A stretch of 64,000 bases of DNA from Odobenus rosmarus divergens (taxonomy: Eukaryota; Chordata; Mammalia; Carnivora; Odobenidae). The stretch covers positions 440,352 to 504,351 of the forward strand of contig NW_004451409.1 of assembly GCF_000321225.1 (NCBI RefSeq). The letters run 5' to 3'. Both the position numbers and the translations under genes were made by a program. The notes beneath the pieces were generated by a model. The model was not told where the DNA came from, did not search any database, and was given only the letters and a program-made list of their open reading frames with translations. This document shows positions 1-12,200 of the stretch, piece after piece (the first letter of the stretch is position 1; each line of letters opens with the position of its first letter).

Positions 1-390
1 GCAGTTTATATTAAAAACAAAGAAAGAAAGAAACAACAAACAAAAGTTCCAGTTTTAGTTGACCACAGGTTCAACCCTAAATTAATAGTTTAACAAGACT
101 GCTTAAAAAAATTAATAGTCTTCCATTGTACTAACAGATTCAAATCAGAGACAGGCATAGCCACATGTCCCTCTCGCCTATCAAACTTCATATGGAATTT
201 TCTAATCTATTTGGATTTAGGGGAATACTGGTGAAGTTGAGTAGATTCATAGGAAAACCACTGTGAGTCTGAAAACCAAGTTGAAATAAACAAGATACAT
301 TAGATGCCAAAAACTAAAGATGACATAACTGCTTTCAAAGTATTGTTTTTAAATCCCTCATATCACCTTAAAAAGTGGTATCCCCTTTAG

Positions 391-610
391 GGGCACCTGG
401 GTGGCGCAGTTAGGCATCAGACTCTTGGTTTCAGCTCAGGTCCTATGATCTCAGAGTTGTGTGATCTCAGGGTCATGAGATCGAGCCCCACGTTTGGCTC
501 CACACTCAGGGCAAAGTCTGCTCAAGAATCTCTCTCCCTCTCCCTCTGCCCCTCCCCACCGAGCGCTCGCGTTCTCTCTCTCAAATATATAAATAAATCT
601 TTAAAAAAAA
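391..610 (+). mobile_element. CAN SINE (SINEC), full length
   Basis: tRNA-Lys-derived head GGGCACCTGGGTGGC.CAG, CT-rich middle and A-rich tail. Flanked by an imperfect target duplication AAAGTGGTATCCCCTTT (372-388) and AAAGCGGTATCCCCTTT (611-627). Confidence 0.93.
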
Positions 611-1674
611 AAAGCGGTATCCCCTTTGTGTTTGCTGAATGAATGACAAAGCTCAAATTGTCTAGGTAGAAGAATTAGGTCAATTTAATATACCATAAGC
701 AGCTAATATGAAGACCAGAAGAACTTTGTAAAACTCAGAATGTTAGAGAATTTTAATAATAGAAACTTCTAATCAATCAATGGAAACACCTTGTTCAAAA
801 TGTAGTTTATTCCCTATTGTCAGGAAATGTTCAAAGGAAGCTGAGCAACCCTTTGCTAGGTATTCATTCAATGGGAGATTGTACTAGCATCTTCAAACTT
901 TTTTTTTTTTTTTTTTACTTTTCAGCACTTTCACAGAAAGATATATTAATTTAACTTCTTAGGAATTTTTAAAAATAATTTCACCTTTTTCTGAATGCTA
1001 AATGATAAAAGTGCAACTCTAGATTGAAAAATGTTTGAGAAAACTGTTATTATCAATACTATATTAATAGGTTGACTTTAATGTTCTTTATTAATAATTC
1101 TAGCATGAGAACTGTTTACTTTTTTCCAATTGAGATGAAGAATTTGGTTTAATTTAGCTTACCAGAAAAAGCATAATTTATCAACAATTTGAAAATAACA
1201 TGTTCAATTTTAGAGGAGTGAGCACAATTAGAATGCTAAATGAGAAACATTATGGTGCTCATTAACTGCAAAATTGTGTACTTCTCTGACTCTCCATAAC
1301 AATAGACTCCACATCATCACAGAGTTTATCAGGTATTTTTTGAGATTTTTTGGGAAGAAAATGTACCAAATGTACCCCAAATGTTAGTTTTCCCATGCAA
1401 ACTGTTCACTATTATGTAATTATAGAGATTTTCCCAGCATTTGTATTATTAAAACTTACTAGGTGCTTTCAGACTGAAAAAGAGAAAAAATTAGAATGAG
1501 ATGTTTGAAATTCTTGGATTTGTACTTTAAGTGGTTTATTTTTTAATTTTTCCATCTTTTTTCTAATTGAAGAAATATTAGAGATTTCAAGCTACTATTT
1601 CATAAAAGAGCACCTGCAGTATAAATAACCTTAATTCTCAGTAAATGGAAAAATCTTAATGTGACTTTAAAGAA

Positions 1675-1860
1675 TTTTTTTTAAGATTTTATTTATTTAT
1701 TTATCAGAGAGAAAGAGAACAAGCAGGGAGAGCAGCAGGCAGAGGGAGAAGCAGGCTCCCCGCTGAGCAGGGAGCCCGATGCAGGACTTGATCCCAGGAC
1801 CCTGGGATCATGACCTGAGCCGAAGGCAGACACTCAACAGACTGAGCCACCCAGGAACCC
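1675..1860 (-). mobile_element. CAN SINE, antisense
   Basis: Poly-T, then AAGATTTTATTTATTTAT, a GA-rich middle, and an inverted head ending GAGCCACCCAGGAACCC. Confidence 0.92.
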
Positions 1861-1907
1861 TTTTTTTTTTTTTAAGATTTTATTTATTTATTTGTCAGAG
1901 AGAAGGA
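1861..1907 (-). mobile_element. Truncated CAN SINE tail, antisense
   Basis: A second poly-T plus AAGATTTTATTTATTTATTT and GA-rich start directly abuts the previous SINE, then stops. Probably an older element whose tail served as the insertion site for its neighbour. Confidence 0.75.
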
Positions 1908-2309
1908 GTGATTTTACAGGATTTTGAACAGATGAATTCAACATACAAATGTGATAATTGTTTTTTACCTAATTTGTATAACTATTCTCATTTTTTCTCA
2001 TTTAGTTGATGTAATTCAGCTTCAGTATTCTTTAAGTTTTGTCTTTAGCCAATTAATTATGGGAACTAAACAATACACATATGACTAAAAATACATTTTT
2101 AAACTCTGTCATGGTGAACACATTCATGAAAGCTAAAGGTTTGAGGTTGTGATAAATAAATTGAATCGACCATTTAGAAGTCTTGAAATAAAAAGAATCT
2201 TAGCATTTAAATGAGTTTAAATGAACTCCAGCAATCATGAGGCCAAAATTGCGCCATCTATCTCAAAAGAAAATGAAAGCAACTGTGTGGAGGAACAGTA
2301 CTCTTACTG

Positions 2310-2695
2310 TCTGCAGGAAAAAATTTGGTACAACCTCAATGAAGAGCAATTCGACAATATAATTTGACGATATAAACCAAAATTACAAATGGGCATAACT
2401 CTGGTTCAACAATTCACTTCTAGGAATTAGATATGTAGATATATTTGCGCAAGTATACATGACATATGTAAAGATTATTTACTGCAGCATTATTTGTAAT
2501 AGCAAATATGTGGAAACAATCTAAGTGTCCACTAATGGAGGACAAATTATGGTATAAAGAAAGGATAAGGAAACTTATGCATTCACATGGAAAGGTATCC
2601 AAGATAGACCGTAAGTGAAAAACAAGCGAGGTGAACAGGGTATAGTGTGAAACTAATTATATAAAGTGAGAGACATAATATACATCCACATATAT
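2310..2695 (+). mobile_element. Ancient L1 3' end (L1M type)
   Basis: Recognised by the eroded phrase CAGCATTATTTGTAATAGCAA, then the segment with GTCCACTAATGGAGGAC and a decayed 3' UTR. Confidence 0.7.
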
Positions 2696-2704
2696 ATTTT
2701 ATAT

Positions 2705-3530
2705 TTAAACCTATTAGCTTTTTATTGAAGTATAACAATATACAGAAAAGTGCATATTAAGTGTAACCTCAAAGACTGTTCGTAAAGTGAATACACCCAT
2801 TTAACCGGCATCTAGAGTCTAGGTCCTAGATCAAGAAACAGAACATTACTATCACCCCAGAAGTCTCATCATGCCCCTTCTAGTCACTACCCTTCTCTCT
2901 ACAAGATAAGTCAGTATCCTGATTTCTAAAAGCATAGTGCTTTTTGCACTTAACAGAAACGGACTCATACAAATATATACTCTTTTGTGTCTGATTTTTT
3001 TTCATCCAACATTATACTTCTGTGATTCATCAATATTGTTGTACATTGTCCAGTCTCATTGCTGTTTAGTGTTCCACTGTGTAAATGTGCCACGATTTAT
3101 TTACCCAATTCTACAGTTTATGGGTATTTGGATAATTTCCAGTTTGAAGCTATTATAGATAGCACTGCTATGAATACTCCAGCATTTGCATATACATATT
3201 TATATACCTAAAGGAGGAATTGATGTTATAGAATCTGCATAGCCACAATTTTAATAGAAACGGCTTTACAGTTTGCAAAATTGGTTGTACCAACTGACAC
3301 TCCCACCAGCAGTGGGTATGAGAGTTCCAATTGCTACAAATCCTCACCCACACTTGGTATATTGTCTTTTAATTTTTAGTCAGTATTTGTGTAGTGGTAT
3401 CACACTGTGGTTTTAACTTGTAGTTGCCTGATAACTAACAGCGTTGAGCACCTTAAGTCTTTCATTTGCTATCTGCTATTTAAATAGCCCCTTTTGTGAG
3501 GTGTCTAGGTCGTCTGCCTAGTTTCCCATG
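2705..3530 (-). mobile_element. Ancient L1 fragment, antisense
   Basis: Antisense ORF2 end and 3' UTR: TTTTTATTGAAGTATAAC, then the CACTCCCACCAGCAGTG and GTGTAGTGGTATCACACTG phrases typical of inverted L1. No open frame survives. Confidence 0.75.
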
Positions 3531-5726
3531 GGATTATCACTTTTATACTTTTAAATGTTGAAAGATGTGCATATATTACTTATTTTTTAAGTACTGTAAT
3601 TAAAATATAAATTTTATAGCGTTCTATGCTTCATGCTCTCTCCTTCTTGGAGATTCACAATATACTGATATTACAAAAGCTCTGAAAAGTCTTACCCTTT
3701 TCACCATCACCAGTTTGTAGAAATGTTGTTTCTGTTTTTGTATGATTTTTATTTCTCATAGACTTAATTGCTTTTCACTTAGATTTTTTAAGTTTTCTCT
3801 CCAATTTTATCACATATTTCATTAGATCTATCAAACATCAATATAATTTCCCCAAAACTCAAAATTAGATAATGTATAAAATCAATTACTTTAACTACAG
3901 TCTTTCCCTTGGAATCTGCCATCTCCCTGCTCCAGTGAAAAAAGGTTGCTCTCTAATTCTGCTACAACCTGGGGTTTACCTTCACATCCTCCTGGTTCTG
4001 TTTTCTGGATCCATGTCTTTCTCTTTCTTGATTTATTCCCATGTTTTGTTGGAGCACATGTTCCACTCACTTTCAAAAAAAAAAGAAAAAGAAAAAGAAA
4101 GAAAAGAAAAGAAAAAGGTGGATGGAAAGAAAAGAAACATTTGCATCCTTGTATATGTGAAAATGTTTTTATTCTGCCCTTATACTTGATAGTTTGGCTA
4201 ACTATACAATTGTAGGTTGGAAGCTACTCTTTTTTAGAATTCGAAGAAATTTCATTTCACTGTGTTTTAGCATAAAAGTGTTATTGTTGAGAAATCTAAT
4301 GCCATTCTAATCCCCATCGCTTTATTCTTGTTTCTTCCTTCTGAAAACCTGTAGAATCTTCTATTTGTTCTTAGGGTTCTGACCTTTTTAAGGATGTGCT
4401 TACATATAGGTCTTTTTTAATTCACTGACGGTACTTGGTGGCCTTTTCAATATGGAGACCCCTGTCCTTCAAACCTGCCAAAATTTCTTGAATTATTGTT
4501 TTGATCATTTCCTCCCTTCCTATTTTTTGTTCTTTTTCTGGAACTCTTAGTTTATTAAGTGACTGGAAAATTAAATGAATGAATGAACGATGAATGAATG
4601 AATAAATGGGGCAAGTTTTCTGAGCACTTTTTGTAGCAAAAAGTGTATTAAGCAATAAAGCACAGAGTATCAGACCAGATCTTTAAAACTAAATATTTTA
4701 TTTTAAATCATCAAAATTTTAAAATACAGTGTTTCATCACAACTTCCCAGTATTGTAAAATATAACATTGCTATTCTCATTTCAGGCAACACAAAAATAT
4801 AGGAAACATTTGTTCTCTGCTGACAAAAATACCCCATTCAAGTCAGGTATTCCTTATTACTGTGGCCTTAGAATTCATTAAAAGCCTAGTATGTACTTAG
4901 TATTATATACAATATTTGCACTCACACTCTACAAAATAATCAAGTAGAAAGGTGTTTGTTCTAAGGTAAAAAACGGAAAGATGTTTGGTGGTTTTTGGTT
5001 AAAAATGAAACGCATTCCTCCCAGATCTATGAAAAAGAAATTTTTTGCAGTCTTACCTGGAATCAGAGGGACTGACTCTTCTCAAAGTTATTTTTCCATC
5101 TCCATACAGTTATGGACGCCAGAGAGAAGAGAGAGAAAAGTAGCTCCCTAGTAGAGAAGCACGGAACAGGAGCTAAACACCAGAACTTGTTAACGGAGAC
5201 AGCCTCTGACAGGATTTATCACCCACCTCTCACTCCTGACGCACCTGGAAGTGAGGGATGATTGGAGTCTAGGTAGGCAGGTGAATTTACACCCTACCTG
5301 ACCCGCGGGGCTCCTCAGTGCCCAACTCTCGAAGTCACCACCACGCCCACCCCTCACCGGCGCGTTTCGCGCAGGCGCGGAGTCGGTAATCCGGCGTCCC
5401 CGCCCGCAACCCGCCACCTCTGGAGTCTGGCGACTCCCCCAGCACTATGAGGCTCAGAGAAGATTCCTCCCTGGTGTGAGAGCACGTTGACCAAAATCGG
5501 ACACCAGGCTGCTGAAAGGAACTTTTTTTTTCCCCTCAGAGAAAATTTTTCCAAACCTGGAAAATTGGGGAGAAAGAAGACAAAACGAGCGTCCCTGGCT
5601 CCCTTCCCCACCCCTAATCCCCGCCCCAGCCCCGCGGGTGTCGCCCAGAGTGTGGGGGCCGCACCACAGAGCGGAGATCCGGGGGCCGCGGGCCGGGGCC
5701 CCTCTCCCCGCCTCAGGGTCTGCCGC

Positions 5727-5734
5727 TGACGTCA
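5727..5734. promoter_or_regulatory. Perfect CRE palindrome TGACGTCA
   Basis: TGACGTCA sits in the CpG island about 365 bp before the RIPK2 start codon. This is the full-length CREB/ATF site. Function here is inferred from its position in the promoter. Confidence 0.6.
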
Positions 5735-5849
5735 CCTGAGAAGTTTAGGGAGGGAGGAGCTTGGAGTGCCCGGCTCGGGTGGCTGGTGCGCCTGGGAAGG
5801 CCAGGTCAGGGGAGGAGGCTCCTCCTCGACGCGTAGTCCGGGCAGAGTT

Positions 5850-5867
5850 GACTACGATACCCAGAAA
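5850..5867 (+). promoter_or_regulatory. ZNF143/SBS-like motif
   Basis: GACTACGATACCCAGAAA resembles the ACTACAATTCCCAG core bound by ZNF143 (and sometimes THAP11) in CpG-island promoters, with a few mismatches. Weak but well placed, about 230-250 bp before the ATG. Confidence 0.35.
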
Positions 5868-6097
5868 AGTCAGCTCTGACTCCAGAAAAGCAACGACTGG
5901 CGTGGGCCGCGGAGGCCATGGGCTGCCTCGTGACCTAGTGTCCCGCCGCGGGAAGTGCCCGGGTGCTCCGGCTCCGGCACAGGGGTGGGGAAGCGGGTGC
6001 GGGCGCCCGAGCGCAGCCGAGGAGCCCCGGAAGCCGCCGAAGCGGCGGGCACACCCAGAGCCGGCCAGCTGCCTCAGAGCCCGCGCCGCCCGCGACC

Positions 6098-6270
6098 ATG
6101 AACCGGGAGGCTATCTGCAGCGCCCTGCCCACCATTCCCTGCCACAAGCTCGCCGACCTGCGCTACCTGAGCCGCGGCGCGTCGGGCACCGTGTCGTCCG
6201 CCCGCCACGCAGACTGGCGCGTTCAGGTGGCCGTGAAGCAGCTGCATATCCACACCGCTATGCTCGACAG
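6098..6270 (+). CDS. RIPK2: RIPK2 coding exon 1
   Basis: Encodes residues 1-57 plus two bases of codon 58. It holds the first kinase strands, with the glycine-rich loop LSRGASGTV at 24-32 and the ATP-anchoring lysine in VAVK (K47). R36 and R41, implicated in XIAP binding in human RIPK2, are present. It ends CTCGACAG before the donor gtaggg at 6271. The ATG is in the good context CGACCATGA. The upstream in-frame ATG at 5963 is poorly placed and encodes unconserved sequence, so it was not used. Confidence 0.97.
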
Positions 6271-9200
6271 GTAGGGCACCCCCGCGGAGCCCCGAACACC
6301 AGCCCCGAGCAAGCGGGCTCTGGAGCCCAAACGGCGGCGACACTTGCGGTCGGCCCCACCCCTCGTCACCTCTGGGCAGCCCTTCAAGGCTCGGGGCTTG
6401 CGTGGTGGGGAGAACTGGCTTCTCTGGAGATGCGGCTCTCGCATTCCTCTGCTCACCCCGTCTCTCCACCGCCCTCTCCTGCTCTGTCCCTCTTATTCCT
6501 GGACTTCCTTTCTCCAGACACCAAAAGTCAGGGTGTTTTGGTGTAGGCCTGCGGTTGTTTTTGTTTTGTTTGTGGTTTATTACGTATGGTCATGAAAGTT
6601 GAGATACCAGACTCTACTTGCTTTAGTTTCTCTTCTCACTCTCGCAGGGAAGCCTGTCCCCAGAGGATAAGTGTATTATTTTGCTAACAATACATTGAAT
6701 CAGAAGACAAACGACCAGAAATTTTGAACGTCTTTCACATCCTGTACAATTTCCCTGCACTGTCTAGGTTTTAAGGGAAAGTTAGTATTAGTTTCTGTTT
6801 CCAGAAAAACATTTCATTCCTATACCATTGACCTGTGATCGAAGGTATTAGTCTGTGGGTCTAGTCATTTAGTCTTGTGTATTGGCCTTCCAGTAGGCCC
6901 TGCATTCCGTCCTTAGTGAGTTAACATCCATGATTGCAACACTCTCCTCTCCTCCCCCTCTATCTAATGTCAGAATTCATCATGCTGGGTGCCTGATTGG
7001 TCAGAGGCTGTTGGTGTCCAATGTCAGATAAATCCCTCAGCTTCAGCTCTACCAATGTTACTGGACTTTCATCTGCCTGTAGCTTTACTTCGCTGTCTTG
7101 CTATCAGGCTTGGATGGGCCAGATCTCACAGTAAATTTGAGACACTTGTGGAGATTGTTCCCACTTTTTGTATATCATAATCCAGATCTAGTGGTAGATA
7201 AGATGTGGTGTCTGTTTCACCTGGACCTTGAGTTCTGTGGAGCAAGTGCTAGGCAAATGTATGTGTATGTAGTCAAGTTTGAAGGGTGGTGGTTGGTTAG
7301 AAAGACTGAAAATATTTTAGAATCAGCTCTATATCTAACCCTAATGGACCCTTTAGGTATTCTAAAGCAAGTTGATCTTCCTGTTTTGGATGCTGCTTCT
7401 CAAGATTTTAATTTATCCAAGTTTTGTGCTATTTGGGAGCAAAGGAATGAAGAGGGGGTTCCCTTTCTATTCTTATTAACAGTTTTCATAACCTAAAACT
7501 CTTCAGTAAATTGGTAGGAAATTCTGTTGTCAAAGAAGTCATAAGGACCAGTTAAACCCTCTGGCATTACTGCCTCAGGTTTTTTCCCACTTGTTACCTA
7601 AGATGTTAACCTTAGCAGTATTCTTGTAATCTGAGCATAGGACAGGGCTATGCAGTTGACTCACAGGGTGTCCATTTCCTCACATAAAGTGGGAATAATA
7701 AATGCATGTACTTGGGCTCTGGTGTGGGAAAGGTTTGCATTGTTCTTTGAGACCATCTGGAAGAAAAATAAGTTTATGTGCAGTTACGTGTTCTTATTTC
7801 AGTGATTGGTGAGTCATTCTCCGTAGCCTGACTTCTCCCCAATGAGTGGGCCTTCCCCAACAATCTCCCGACTCTTTATGTGTGGATGAGTCTGATTGGT
7901 TTTTCAAACACCGTGTGGATGACATAACTGTTTTGTGACTGAAATTTTGAGTTGGGTAATTTTGGTGATATGCCTATGAAAACTGTAACTTTTAGTTTTT
8001 AAAAATATAAAACCTATTTTAGACCTATTTATTTTTGGCTTTTTCTGTTTTGCCACTTACTCAATTTTCCTGAAATCTGACTTCAAGAACTTTCCTTGAT
8101 CCTTTCCTTTCTCTGATCAAGCGGTGGAATGGAGAGAACACAGGCTTTGGAGTCCCACAACTGCAATTCAAATCTGACTCCAACCCTACCACTTAATGTT
8201 GGCCTATTAGAAAATTATTTATCTGAGCCTCAGTGCCCTCAATATAAAGTGGTGTTAAGGTAACCAACTTTAGAGGGTTGTCTTTGGATGATAGTACATA
8301 TAAAGTGTATGACACATAATAGGATCACAGTAGAAGGAAGAATGCCTGATACTCTTAATGAGAGAAAGAACGAATGTATTAAGTATCACTGAGACTTCAG
8401 CGTGCTCTCTATAGTTTTTTTTTCAGTGTATCCAGAAATCTTCAAGTCCATCCCCTGTCTCCCTGCAAGAGTGCTAAACAATAAGATGTAGTTCTTGTTG
8501 ATCTCCATCTCTTACCTTTTCAATTTAGGGAAGATAAGTTTAATTAAAACAGGTCTCATAAACTGAATAATAGGTTGCCTCACAGAGTATTAAGTGGCTG
8601 AGAACAGGGAGAAGGAAAAAAGCTTTTTACTTTATGTCCTCTTGTAACTCTTGAATTTTAAAACATATAAATATATTACCTATTCAGAACATAAATAAGA
8701 TTTTTTGCTTTATTTTGCCTTTTGTTTGCTTTTAGAGCAAGCCTCACAGTCTGATGTGGAATGTCTGTTTTCTTATTTCAACAGCCATTCATCCAGAGCT
8801 TGAGTGGTTTAAGCACCAACTAATCATCATTGCTTACCCAATAAACTTCTGGAGATGTTTCTGTTTTGTTATTGCTGCTACCAACACATCTGTCTATGGT
8901 AAAAACCAGTGACATCTCCAATTCCCTTGCTTTTTTTTTTTTAATTTGTCTACCATAGTCACCACCACCTGGACATTCTATTCAGCTAGTGTTTTTCTTT
9001 CCATTTTCACTGTGACCTTTATAGTTTCAGACTCTCATTGCTTCACATCTTTAATTAGTATTGTAATATTCTAACACATGACTTTCAAACTCTGCCCATT
9101 TCTGCTGATCGTACATCCTTCTGCCCAGATAATTGTCCTGAAAGTTTGCTCTGCTCATGTCATTACCCTGCTCAAAAACCTACAATCACAATTTGCTAAC

Positions 9201-12200
9201 TACCAAATAGAGTGTAAATACCCTCACCTGGCCTTAGGGCTCTGCGATGAGGCTCTAGCCTACCCTATTCACCTTCATTCCCCTACATGCTCTTTTAGGT
9301 ATCCTGATTCATATTAAACAATCTGCCATTTTCCAAACACAACCTTCACTGTAACTTCCTTGAATACATTTGATACATATCTACCAAGTGCCGAGTCCTG
9401 TTTCAGGTCTTAGGGACACACAGATGAGAAAGAAAAGCAAAAGTCCTCCCATCTTGGAGGCCATATCCATCTTGGCCCTTTTACCAATGGTTGATGTTCT
9501 GTCTGCCCTTAAAGTACAATTGAAATCCCTCTTTAAAGACTGTCAACTCCCCTAGCCCAAAGTTTACTCTTTTTCTGAGTTCCCCATAGTTCTGTATTTA
9601 TTCATTTGCTTACTTACTTAACTTGCTTATTTATTTATTTGTTTATGATGGCACTTATCACATTCTGCCTTATGTTTTAAGTATGTATTTTTTTCTTTTT
9701 TTTACTTGCTTTCCTTTTTTTAACTTTATTGAGGAATAATTGACACATGTAATTATATATATTTAAAGTGCACAACATGATGATTTGATAGACATATGCA
9801 TTGTAGAGTGATTACCAAGATCAAGATAATTAACACATCCAAAGAATACCTACAAATGGCCAATAAGTATATATGAAATGGTCTTCAACATCACTAATCA
9901 TTAGGGAAATGCAAATCAAAATCACAATGAGTATTTATTTTTCTTAAAAAATTTTTTGGCAGCTTGAGGATACAGACTATGTTTATCTTTATATTTTCCA
10001 AAATGTTGAGCATAGTTTTCATTCATAATAAATGTTCAGTATTTATTTGTTTTGTGAATAAATAAGCCAATGAACCTGGGATCCAGAGTTGCCCCAGGGA
10101 TCTGTTATAAGCATTTACCTGTCCTAAGTGTTCTTTTCCTGAGTTCCATTGTATAATTTCTAAGCATTTTTGACCCTTAGGCAACTATTATCATTTAGTC
10201 ATTTAAATCTACAACATATTATTTAAATATTTGGGAAAAATGCACATGGTATGCAACCATGAAATTTAATATAATATTCTAATCAAATATAATCTAATAC
10301 AACATAAACCTTAATTAATTCAAATAGCAATAATTCTAATATCAATAGACTTTATAAACTTACTCAAATATTGTGTCCTTTTCCTTTCCTAGGAAAGTAC
10401 AATAATAATAACCTGTGTATATCACACTTTTTTCTGTCAGTGGCTCAGAGAAGTTATTATGGACTCTAAACAGACCTGTGGAATGTATAGGGCAGGTATT
10501 ATCCCTACTTTAAATATGAAGAAACTAAGGGACAGAGAAGTTGCATAATTTACATGAGGTCAATTAATGGGGGGAAAAAATCTAGTCTTAATGTTATAGG
10601 CATGATTATTGTGTATTTTTCATTACTTTGAAATAATTATGCATTTTCTTTCTTTAGTGAAAGAAATGATGTTTTAAGAGAAGCTGAAATTTTACACAAA
10701 GCTAGATTTAGTTACATTCTTCCAATTTTGGGAATTTGCAATGAGCCTGAATTTTTGGGAATAGTTACGGAATACATGCCAAATGGATCATTAAATGAAC
10801 TCCTACATAGGGTAAGTATTGTGCATTTTTAGTAGCTATCATTCTGTTATTCAAGCTATCTAGTGTTTTGGTTTTACATATGATCAGATTATTTGGAGAG
10901 CTGTAGACGAGTCAAAATAAGAATAATGGAAAACAATTAGAGTGGTAAAGTTAGACAAGTTATGGCTTCTTTTGTGTTGTTAAAAATATCAGAGAGTCAG
11001 GCCTTGCATTCTGCAGGACTGAGGTTATTTTGCTTAGGTTACTGTTCCTGAGGTGTAACTGAATTCCAGTAACCACATGTGTATATACAGAGGTAGGAGA
11101 GGGAGAGAGAACAGATAAACTCTGTACACTATATAACCTCCTGTTAGTTAAGCCAGATTTTATTTTATCTTAAAAACAATTTAGGATTCAAATTAAATGT
11201 TAATAATACCAGTCCATAAAGTTCTAAATAGGCCAAATAAGTCTGTCTCTGAGTACCAAATACATTGGTTTTTCCAATAATAGACAAAGGCATGAGCCAT
11301 TTACCTTTTTATCAATGTACTAGTTACTCTGGCTTTGATTGTGAATCCCATCAGTAAGCAGTCTGGAGGGGTAGGTCCTCATTATATCAGTAAGCAAATT
11401 TGTGAATCCTTAGTCTCAAACTGTATGTATTCACCTATTGTTTGCTTGATCTTATATTATTAATACTATCTGCAACCTGCAGTTTCTCTTGAGAAATCTT
11501 TTTTTAAAATCACTCGGTCTCTGGGCGCCTGGGTGGCTCAGTTGGTTAAGCAACTGCCTTCAGCTCAGGTCACGATCCTGGAGTCCTGGGATCGAGTCCC
11601 ACATCGGGCTCCCGGCTCAGCAGGGAGCCTGCTTCTCCCTCTGACCCTCTCCCCTCTCATGCTGTTTCTCTCTCTCTCTCTCAAATAAATAAATAAAAAT
11701 CTTTTAAATAAATAAATAAATAAATAAATAAAAATAAAATCACTCGGTCTGTTTTGTGAGTGTTGGTTTAGTTAAAATCTGGTAACATGATCTATAAATT
11801 CCAATTAGTGGATGCTCCTAAAGTCTGATACATCACAACGTTCTATAAACAAACAAGAGAGAATGGATGCCACTCAGGGAGTGACTTCCTCTTTATTTCA
11901 GCGGATATCAGTTTGTATTTATGACGGGACCATCTGAGACAAGGACAGAGTACGATAACTGGTGTCTGTGTATAATATTTGTATAACAACACAGCAATCA
12001 ATATAAATATTACTTAAGTACAATTTCCTTTTTAAAAAAATGAATATAAGTATAAATTCTAATATTTTCTTCCCACACTCCAGTACCCATTAGATACTCT
12101 GATACCCAAAATTGGAAGCCATTAGAAATTATAGAGCCTCCTTCAGGGGACTGCCAACTCCTAGAAGGAATCATAACATATAGAGTGAGTGTTCTACCTC

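Larger units (their letters stand above)
1..5289. other. Intergenic region upstream of RIPK2
   Basis: AT-rich sequence with no gene found. It holds the SINE and old L1 fragments listed separately. 612-1674 and 1908-2309 show nothing recognisable. 4140-4560 has the look of an ancient interspersed repeat I cannot name. 4078-4120 is A-rich, and 4574-4609 is a short imperfect GAAT repeat. Short open frames here overlap repeats or lack any conserved motif. Confidence 0.7.
5290..6420 (+). promoter_or_regulatory. RIPK2: CpG island and RIPK2 promoter
   Basis: An abrupt change from AT-rich sequence to a CG-dense block begins near 5290 and decays after exon 1. There is no TATA box at a convincing distance, as usual for CpG-island promoters. 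The block spans the 5' UTR and exon 1. The transcription start cannot be set from sequence alone. Confidence 0.85.
6271..10657 (+). other. RIPK2: RIPK2 intron 1
   Basis: 4387 bp. The first ~150 bp continue the CpG island. A MIR is at about 8120-8340, an L2 relic at 9070-10080 with an L1 inversion inside it, and a MIR at about 10470-10575. 6420-8115 and 8345-9065 show no recognised element. A 132-codon open frame at 7098-7496 has no recognisable domain. Confidence 0.85.

Noticed and set aside
391..610. tRNA-like heads of the SINEs as tRNA genes
   Set aside because: They carry decayed A/B boxes of tRNA-Lys origin but no cloverleaf; they are SINE heads.
3872..4189. 105-codon open frame with a lysine/glutamate-rich run
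   Set aside because: The charged run is an A/G-rich simple repeat; the rest shows no known domain.
5761..6546. 261-codon open frame through the CpG island
   Set aside because: Runs in a different frame from RIPK2 exon 1, crosses the exon 1 donor, and is Arg/Pro/Gly-rich as expected from GC-rich sequence without stops.
7098..7496. 132-codon open frame in RIPK2 intron 1
   Set aside because: No recognisable domain, no conserved motif and no supporting splice sites; length is within chance for this much sequence.
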